The translations under genes were made by a program, and so were the position numbers. A DNA stretch of 14,450 nt. Source: CAZSNT01 sp964607765 (lineage in GTDB: Bacteria > Verrucomicrobiota > Lentisphaeria > Oligosphaerales > JABHEG01). Shown here piece after piece: positions 13,881-14,450 of the stretch. The stretch covers positions 1 through 14,450 of the forward strand of contig CAZSNT010000222.1 in the NCBI GenBank assembly GCA_964607765.1, written 5' to 3'. Position 1 is the first letter of the stretch; each line of letters opens with the position of its first letter. The notes below the pieces were generated by a model. That model did no database searches, was not told the DNA's origin, and saw nothing but the letters and a program-made list of their open reading frames with translations.

Positions 13881-13942
13881 GGTGTTCGGTGTTCGGTGGC
13901 AGTGTTCAGTGTTCGGTGTTCGGCGTTCGGCGTTCGGTGTTC
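13881..13942. repeat. Heptamer tandem array C, eight units plus one degenerate
   Basis: Two GGTGTTC units, a 6-base degenerate unit (GGTGGC), then six heptamers including two GGCGTTC variants, in the same orientation as arrays A and B about 6 kb away. It lies 6 bp upstream of the oleC GTG start. The 5' end of oleC (13854-13872) contains further array-like pieces such as GTGTTC and GTCGTTC. Confidence 0.95.
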
Positions 13943-14200
13943 AGTCTACTCCAGGAACTCAAGAAGGCTCAACGTGCGAATGGTCAAGGCCTAAACGCCA
14001 GTGGTGCCAGCCACGGGATGGCCGCAACCTGCTACTTGAGACTTGCCTCCTTGCTCGGTTGACCATCTTCTTGGCGCGGACTCCGGGCTCAGTGCCCCGC
14101 GCGCCCCACTCCGCACTCCGCGCACAACCATAGCCTCCCAGGCACTGTCCGGCAATTTGCCGGGGAAATCGGTGCCGGTGGCCTGGCGTGGCCCGGCAGC
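13943..14200. other. Gene-free region between oleC and rRNA promoters
   Basis: About 260 bp without a convincing ORF or RNA gene on either strand; open frames here start inside array C and have repeat-type composition. A short heptamer duplication, CACTCCG twice at 14107-14120, has the same period as the arrays but a different sequence. A divergent oleC promoter should lie here, but I could not identify one. Confidence 0.5.
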
Positions 14201-14205
14201 GGAGG

Positions 14206-14211
14206 TATAGT
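14206..14211 (+). promoter_or_regulatory. Possible upstream rRNA promoter P1 (-10 box)
   Basis: TATAGT inside GTATAGTAA followed by CCTCTTT; the same GTATAGTAA occurs 134 bp downstream as the -10 region of the better-defined promoter. No good -35 hexamer is found at 16-18 bp, so this call rests on the duplication and on the tandem-promoter habit of rRNA operons. GAGGT and ACCTC also form a 5-bp inverted repeat around it. Confidence 0.4.
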
Positions 14212-14254
14212 AACCTCTTTGCGCTGAAATGACCTCACGCTTCCGAGGCCCCGA

Positions 14255-14269
14255 CCGCGACAGTCGCGG
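14255..14269 (+). other. Short perfect hairpin between the two promoters
   Basis: CCGCGA and TCGCGG form a perfect 6-bp GC-rich stem with a CAG loop. No T-run follows, so it is not a standard terminator. In a transcript from P1 it would lie in the early leader. Confidence 0.5.
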
Positions 14270-14317
14270 AATAGGGCAGGGCGACAGAAAAAAGCGCCAA
14301 TTACTGCGGAAGCGGGA

Positions 14318-14345
14318 TTGAAACGAAGATCAGGCGGCGTATAGT
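14318..14345 (+). promoter_or_regulatory. Putative rRNA operon promoter P2
   Basis: TTGAAA (14318-14323) and TATAGT (14340-14345) are separated by 16 bp, the spacing typical of strong rRNA promoters. It points toward the right edge and lies about 50 bp upstream of the boxA sequence. The start would be near 14352. Confidence 0.7.
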
Positions 14346-14351
14346 AAGTTT

Positions 14352-14450
14352 CTTTCGAAACTCGTATCCATGTTGATCGAGTTCCGAGTTTTTTTTTGCT
14401 CTTTGAGAACTGAACAGTGTAATGTGCCTGCGGGCAACCGGCGTTTAGGC
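14352..14450 (+). ncRNA. 5' leader of a probable rRNA operon with boxA (partial)
   Basis: TGCTCTTTGAGAACTGAAC (14397-14415) closely matches the boxA antitermination element of bacterial rRNA leaders (TGCTCTTTAAC in E. coli; CTTTGAAAACTGAAC-type in many others). It follows a 9-T run and a possible leader stem in which AACTCG (14359-14364) can pair with either of two CGAGTT copies (14378-14383 or 14385-14390). The mature 16S rRNA is expected beyond the window. A 16S-23S spacer could also carry boxA, but the promoter upstream favours the 5' leader. Confidence 0.75.

Noticed and set aside
12483..13994. 503-codon plus-strand frame opposite oleC
   Set aside because: Antisense to a full-length adenylating enzyme with intact motifs, ending in the repeat array.
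14313..14324. GGATTGAAAC, resembling the 3' end of some CRISPR repeats
   Set aside because: Only one copy is present, without spacers; the TTGAAA is better explained as the -35 box of the rRNA promoter.

Overview
The window is GC-rich DNA from a Gram-negative bacterium: it carries a TonB/ExbB/ExbD system, secreted periplasmic proteins and an OleC-type enzyme. No marker gene is present, so the phylum is open. Heptanucleotide and 13-bp repeat arrays between genes, together with this gene mix, suggest a PVC-type lineage (Kiritimatiellota or Verrucomicrobia-like), but that is only an impression. All recognised protein genes lie on the minus strand and are described below in transcription order, from right to left. 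The right edge reads outward on the plus strand into what looks like an rRNA operon leader.

Right end (13943-14450): two similar sigma70-type promoters and a boxA antitermination sequence, consistent with a 16S rRNA operon just outside the window. Divergent from it is an orphan oleC-like acyl-AMP-forming enzyme (12195-13874), then a 309-bp gene-free gap and a small basic secreted protein of unknown role (11463-11885) followed by a probable terminator.

Centre (3744-11281): an apparent operon dtxR - DUF3450 - ttpC - exbB - exbD - tonB - TPR - nikR. The middle six genes match the TonB2/TtpC-type energy-transducing module, in which an ExbB paralogue with a periplasmic coiled-coil extension joins ExbB/ExbD/TonB. 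The operon starts with a DtxR/MntR-family metal repressor, with a putative operator over its own promoter, and ends with a complete nickel repressor NikR. A 338-bp interruption between exbB and exbD holds two heptamer repeat arrays around a 144-bp imperfect palindrome.

Left (110-3659): nikK-nikM-nikL-nikQ-nikO, an ECF-type nickel transporter in which NikK and NikL take the place of NikN. Its promoter lies in the 84-bp gap after nikR and is overlapped by a 9-bp-arm inverted repeat of NikR-box form (GTATTAC-N13-GTAATAC). A 13-bp tandem repeat array closes the left edge.

Taken together, the window looks like a metal-acquisition island. A TonB2-type system would energise an outer-membrane receptor (not in the window), the NikKMLQO system would move nickel across the inner membrane, and two metal-sensing repressors bracket the energising operon. 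The dual regulator arrangement and the repeat invasion of the operon are the most notable features.
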